From positions 41,776 through 105,775 of the forward strand of contig NZ_NPJA01000039.1 in NCBI RefSeq assembly GCF_002251295.1: a DNA stretch of 64,000 nt, given 5' to 3'. Positions 61,576-64,000 of the stretch are shown piece by piece (the stretch's first letter is position 1; each line of letters opens with the position of its first letter). The notes under the pieces are model-generated. The model saw only the letters and a list, made by a program, of their open reading frames with translations. It did no database searches and was not told the origin of the DNA. This DNA is from Prevotella sp. P5-50. GTDB lineage: Bacteria; Bacteroidota; Bacteroidia; Bacteroidales; Bacteroidaceae. A program made the translations under genes and the position numbers.

Positions 61576-62391
61576 TTAGTATGTGCAAGGGAGAGTACTC
61601 AGTTGGTAAAGAAGAGTTTGAGCCATCCGACGATGACCCGCATCATTTGGATGCAGTCTGTCAACCTCCTTGTCCTTAAAGTATGTAGTATATTCGTCCA
61701 TCATGGGGAATAGACCACAAAGTGAGTTGAGATCGATAACAGGAACGGCCCAGATATTACCGGCTTCTTTTACTGATTCTACATAACGCTGAAAGGGCTC
61801 GCCACAGAGGTTGTAATAATCTTCTGTAGGTTGCCAATTCTTTTCATTACGATAAAAACCTGCCCGATGAATTGGAGTGAGTAATACTATCTGTTTGGTA
61901 GGGTAGGTGCGCTTCAATTTGTCGAGGGCGATGTTTATTCGTCCACGATAGGTCGATTTATCCATTATAGGATACATACGTTTACGAGTTACCATGTGCT
62001 TGGGCTCGTGTATGCCTGCCATGACTTGTTCTTCTTTGATGTCATACCACTCTCCAATGGGAACACCGGCATTGAAGTCGTTGGTACCGATGAAAACGAT
62101 GATGGCGTCAACCGAATCACCATGTTCTTGATGCAACTTTTCTGTTTGGGTGGGAATGTTGTCCCATTGACGACCGCTGACACCATATATATAAGGTGTA
62201 ATACCGAGCCAGTCCTCTAGAAAATTCCAAAACTTCAATTTAGAACCATCGTTGTTGGGGTCAGTAATTGAATCACCAAAATAAGCCACGCGCTTATGCG
62301 CCCATGGATGAGGGAAGCTAATGGTCTGAGCATTGACTTCATGAGCCAGTGCAAGGATGAAATACAGCGCAAAAAAAATATATCGTTTCAT
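61576..62391 (-). CDS. Exported SGNH/GDSL-family hydrolase
   Basis: A 271-residue esterase-type enzyme with a signal peptide (RYIFFALYFILALAHEVNAQ). SGNH blocks are visible: nucleophile Ser in VAYFGDSITDPN, Gly in VSGRQWDNIP, Asn in VFIGTNDFNAG and Asp/His in DRLHPNDAGHRRMAQ. It probably deacylates a carbohydrate or lipid substrate in the periplasm. A divergent promoter region separates it from the Bax inhibitor-1 gene. Confidence 0.9.
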   Translation of the reverse strand: MKRYIFFALYFILALAHEVNAQTISFPHPWAHKRVAYFGDSITDPNNDGSKLKFWNFLEDWLGITPYIYGVSGRQWDNIPTQTEKLHQEHGDSVDAIIVFIGTNDFNAGVPIGEWYDIKEEQVMAGIHEPKHMVTRKRMYPIMDKSTYRGRINIALDKLKRTYPTKQIVLLTPIHRAGFYRNEKNWQPTEDYYNLCGEPFQRYVESVKEAGNIWAVPVIDLNSLCGLFPMMDEYTTYFKDKEVDRLHPNDAGHRRMAQTLLYQLSTLPCTY

Positions 62392-62421
62392 TATTTTATT
62401 AAATTATGGATTATTTAACTG

Positions 62422-62453
62422 CAAAAGTAGAAAAAAATGAAGAAACTACCAAC
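62422..62453 (-). promoter_or_regulatory. Promoter of the SGNH-lutABC operon
   Basis: On the minus strand GTTG (62450-62453), 20 bp, then TACTTTTG (62422-62429). The -7 box is a full match. Confidence 0.6.
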
Positions 62454-62481
62454 TTCCTTTGTTTTTTTTAATATTATTGAT

Positions 62482-62513
62482 GCTGCAATTAGCGGAAAAA
62501 ATGACTAACTTTG
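62482..62513 (+). promoter_or_regulatory. Promoter of the Bax inhibitor-1 gene
   Basis: GCTG (62482-62485, weak -33), 20 bp, then TAACTTTG (62506-62513). The TTG inside this box is in frame with the gene but cannot be its start; the ATG at 62538 is used. Confidence 0.55.
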
Positions 62514-62537
62514 CAAACGAATAAATACAAAACGAAT

Positions 62538-63260
62538 ATGAATAACAATTATTTTGAAAATGATCGCGTCGCATATCAGCGACAATGGGAAGTTTCTTCG
62601 GCCTTTCCTGCTCTGATGCGTAAAGTCTATACATGGATGGTTTTTGCCTTGGCAATTACAGGATTCACAGCATATGCCGTAGCTACAAGTCCTGGTGTAC
62701 TCATGACAATTTATTCCAACCCAATGTTGTTGTGGGGAATGGTAATAGCTCAACTTGCCATTGTTATAGGAGTAAGTGCTGCCATAAACAGATTGTCGCT
62801 TACATCAGCCACACTTCTGTTTATACTATATTCCGTTATCAACGGAGCTATGTTCTCTAGTATATTCGTTATCTATACAGCATCGTCCATTGCTTCTACT
62901 TTCTTGGTTACGGCAGGAACATTTGCTGTCATGGCAGTTGTTGGTTATACGACAAAGAAAGATCTTACATCAATAGGACGCTTGGCGATGATGGCTCTCG
63001 TGGGAATAATCATTGCCACACTCGTAAACGTATTCTTCCTTAAAAGCACAGGAGTGGAACTCTTCATCACCTATGCCGGAGTATTAATCTTTGTAGGATT
63101 GGTAGCATACGATTCCCAAAAAATAAAAATAATGCTTGCACAAGCTCCAGATGCTGGAGAATCAGCGCAAAAAATAGCTTTACTCGGAGCATTGTCACTC
63201 TATCTCGATTTTATTAATCTCTTCTTATATCTTCTCCGTATTTTTGGAAAAAGAGAATAA
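62538..63260 (+). CDS. Bax inhibitor-1/YccA-family membrane protein
   Basis: A 240-residue protein with seven hydrophobic helices, matching the BI-1 (TMBIM) family. Visible are FPALMRKVYTWMVFALAITG, LYSVINGAMFSSIFVIYTAS, TAGTFAVMAVVGYTTKKDLT, the YAGVLIFVGLVAYDSQKIK motif and GALSLYLDFINLFLYLLRIF. A bacterial homologue (BsYetJ) acts as a pH-sensitive calcium leak; that role here is inferred. Single gene with its own promoter and terminator. Confidence 0.9.
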   Translation: MNNNYFENDRVAYQRQWEVSSAFPALMRKVYTWMVFALAITGFTAYAVATSPGVLMTIYSNPMLLWGMVIAQLAIVIGVSAAINRLSLTSATLLFILYSVINGAMFSSIFVIYTASSIASTFLVTAGTFAVMAVVGYTTKKDLTSIGRLAMMALVGIIIATLVNVFFLKSTGVELFITYAGVLIFVGLVAYDSQKIKIMLAQAPDAGESAQKIALLGALSLYLDFINLFLYLLRIFGKRE

Positions 63261-63276
63261 AAAGATAATATCTAAT

Positions 63277-63329
63277 AGATCCCACTTTAAAACAGGTCTG
63301 ACCTTTTAAAGTGGGATCTTTGTTTTTCT
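63277..63329 (+). terminator. Strong intrinsic terminator after the Bax inhibitor-1 gene
   Basis: A perfect 16-bp stem, AGATCCCACTTTAAAA (63277-63292) with TTTTAAAGTGGGATCT (63304-63319), followed by TTGTTTTTC. Confidence 0.9.
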
Positions 63330-63740
63330 TCACTTAAATTCTATCAAGACTATATAAGTCTAATTTTCATGATAGTCCCCACTATGATCCAATATCGTTC
63401 GCTAAAAAAGGGACTTGCATCGGACTTATATCAAACTTACTTGGGAAGTATTACAATAATTTGATAGACGCTTTTGATAAGAATGAAGTTCTCACGTATC
63501 CCGTACACATCCCGAACACATCCCGAACACAGCCTAAGAGAAAAACTTATCCATTGCCTCATTCTGCTCCAATTTTCTTTTATTTAACCTCCAAATGTTA
63601 AGCCACTTCACGAACCTATTCCAATGTACAAAACGTACGGCAAAAGTTTAAGAGTGCATATATATAATAAGGTGTAGAAAAATATGATGTAAAAGAAATG
63701 GAAAAATGATGCGTAAAAATGAAAAAAAACATGGATTTTC
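63330..63740. other. Intergenic stretch upstream of the putative rRNA operon
   Basis: No gene seen in 410 bp. It contains the 11-bp array at 63498-63530 and a possible weak copy of the CTGCTCC repeat at 63558-63576. Confidence 0.6.
63498..63530 (-). repeat. Tandem array of 11-mer ATCCCGAACAC
   Basis: ATCCCGTACAC (63498) is followed by two exact ATCCCGAACAC units (63509, 63520). This is the reverse complement of the rotated 11-mer at 51240-51283. Confidence 0.9.
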
Positions 63741-63771
63741 TTTGGTGATATCGAAAAAGTACGTACCTTTG
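63741..63771 (+). promoter_or_regulatory. Strong promoter, probably of an rRNA operon
   Basis: TTTG (63741-63744), 19 bp, then TACCTTTG (63764-63771): full consensus, in AT-rich upstream DNA. Confidence 0.85.
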
Positions 63772-64000
63772 CATTCGCTTTCACCACAAAACTGGTGACA
63801 AGCACTTAAGGAAGAGTTCTTTGAAAGATTTACATAAAACAGAGAAGTAGTAGTACAAGAAGCGAGACTTACTTTTTATGAGTACAGTCTTGGGTGAATT
63901 TACGAACCGTCGATTTTTAGGAATCAAGGTGCTTTATGATCCATGATACTACCGGATATGAGATTCGTTCTGAACAGAGACACGACACTTCTTTAAGAAG
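63772..64000 (+). other. Probable leader of an rRNA operon (16S lies beyond the window)
   Basis: No protein frame. Blocks such as GAGTTCTTTGAAAGATTTAC and AGTAGTAGTACAAGAAGCG resemble leaders before Bacteroidales 16S genes, and the promoter is of the strongest class. The mature 16S start is not reached, so the assignment is by resemblance. Confidence 0.6.

Noticed and set aside
62511..62537. TTG start for the Bax inhibitor-1 gene
   Set aside because: This TTG is part of the TAACTTTG promoter box, so the ATG at 62538 is the first usable start.

Overview
The window looks like chromosome of a Bacteroidales bacterium, most likely Prevotellaceae (Prevotella/Segatella-like). Supporting signs are the Bacteroidetes promoter pattern (TTTG, 19-20 bp, TAnnTTTG) before many genes and both tRNA genes, fimbrillin-family lipoproteins, BspA-type leucine-rich repeats, TPR sensor kinases, an M64 peptidase and a weak ribosome-binding-site signal. 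No plasmid, phage or transposase gene was seen.

Layout. 1-3758: 3' end of ilvC with a strong terminator, an NCS2 purine permease and pyrK-pyrD. 3793-10285 (minus): recQ and recJ, then a secreted C1 peptidase and a Xaa-Pro aminopeptidase. 10410-13672 (plus): clpS-clpA-aat, a compact bacterial N-degron operon. 13688-21195 (minus): two tandem TPR sensor kinases, an AI-2E-family membrane protein and a CopA-like ATPase lacking its nucleotide-binding domain. 21442-23747: two tandem tRNA-Arg(ACG) units, then 1.8 kb without a convincing gene but with a striking 11-bp-phased array. 23748-35608 (minus): a 12-kb accessory-looking cluster (LytTR regulator, fragment of its sensor kinase, Ser/Thr kinase, small conserved protein, LRR lipoprotein, outer-membrane protein, NTF2-like protein, two fimbrillins and a fimbrillin/LRR/M64 peptidase fusion), bracketed by two direct copies of a ~170-bp repeat. 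36181-41913 (minus): prolyl oligopeptidase, thioesterase, zinc alcohol dehydrogenase, GH51 arabinofuranosidase. 42152-51030: housekeeping genes (trmN6, LolC/E-like permease, aminotransferase, trmB, DUF975, ilvE, xseB, xseA, subtilase). 51490-58744 (plus): MATE pump, cytidylate-kinase-like protein, phosphodiesterase, then a dTDP-3-amino-sugar set (rmlB, fdtA, acyltransferase-like, fdtB) with purT inside it. 58788-62391 (minus): SGNH hydrolase and lutABC. 62538-63260 (plus): Bax inhibitor-1 protein. The window ends in what looks like the leader of an rRNA operon.

The most unusual material is intergenic. A 176-bp array at 22914-23089 consists of sixteen 11-bp units, each with CG at the same two positions, switching from TTCTCGT-type to its reverse complement halfway. 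Two shorter arrays at 51240 and 63498 use one 11-mer on opposite strands. All three are followed within 30-200 bp by a repeat containing CTGCTCCAA. I know of no named element like this. Other points for a second look are the kinase fragment at the edge of the 12-kb cluster, the ATPase without an N-domain, the M64 fusion, and the FemAB/GNAT-like protein placed where an amino-sugar N-acetyltransferase would be expected.
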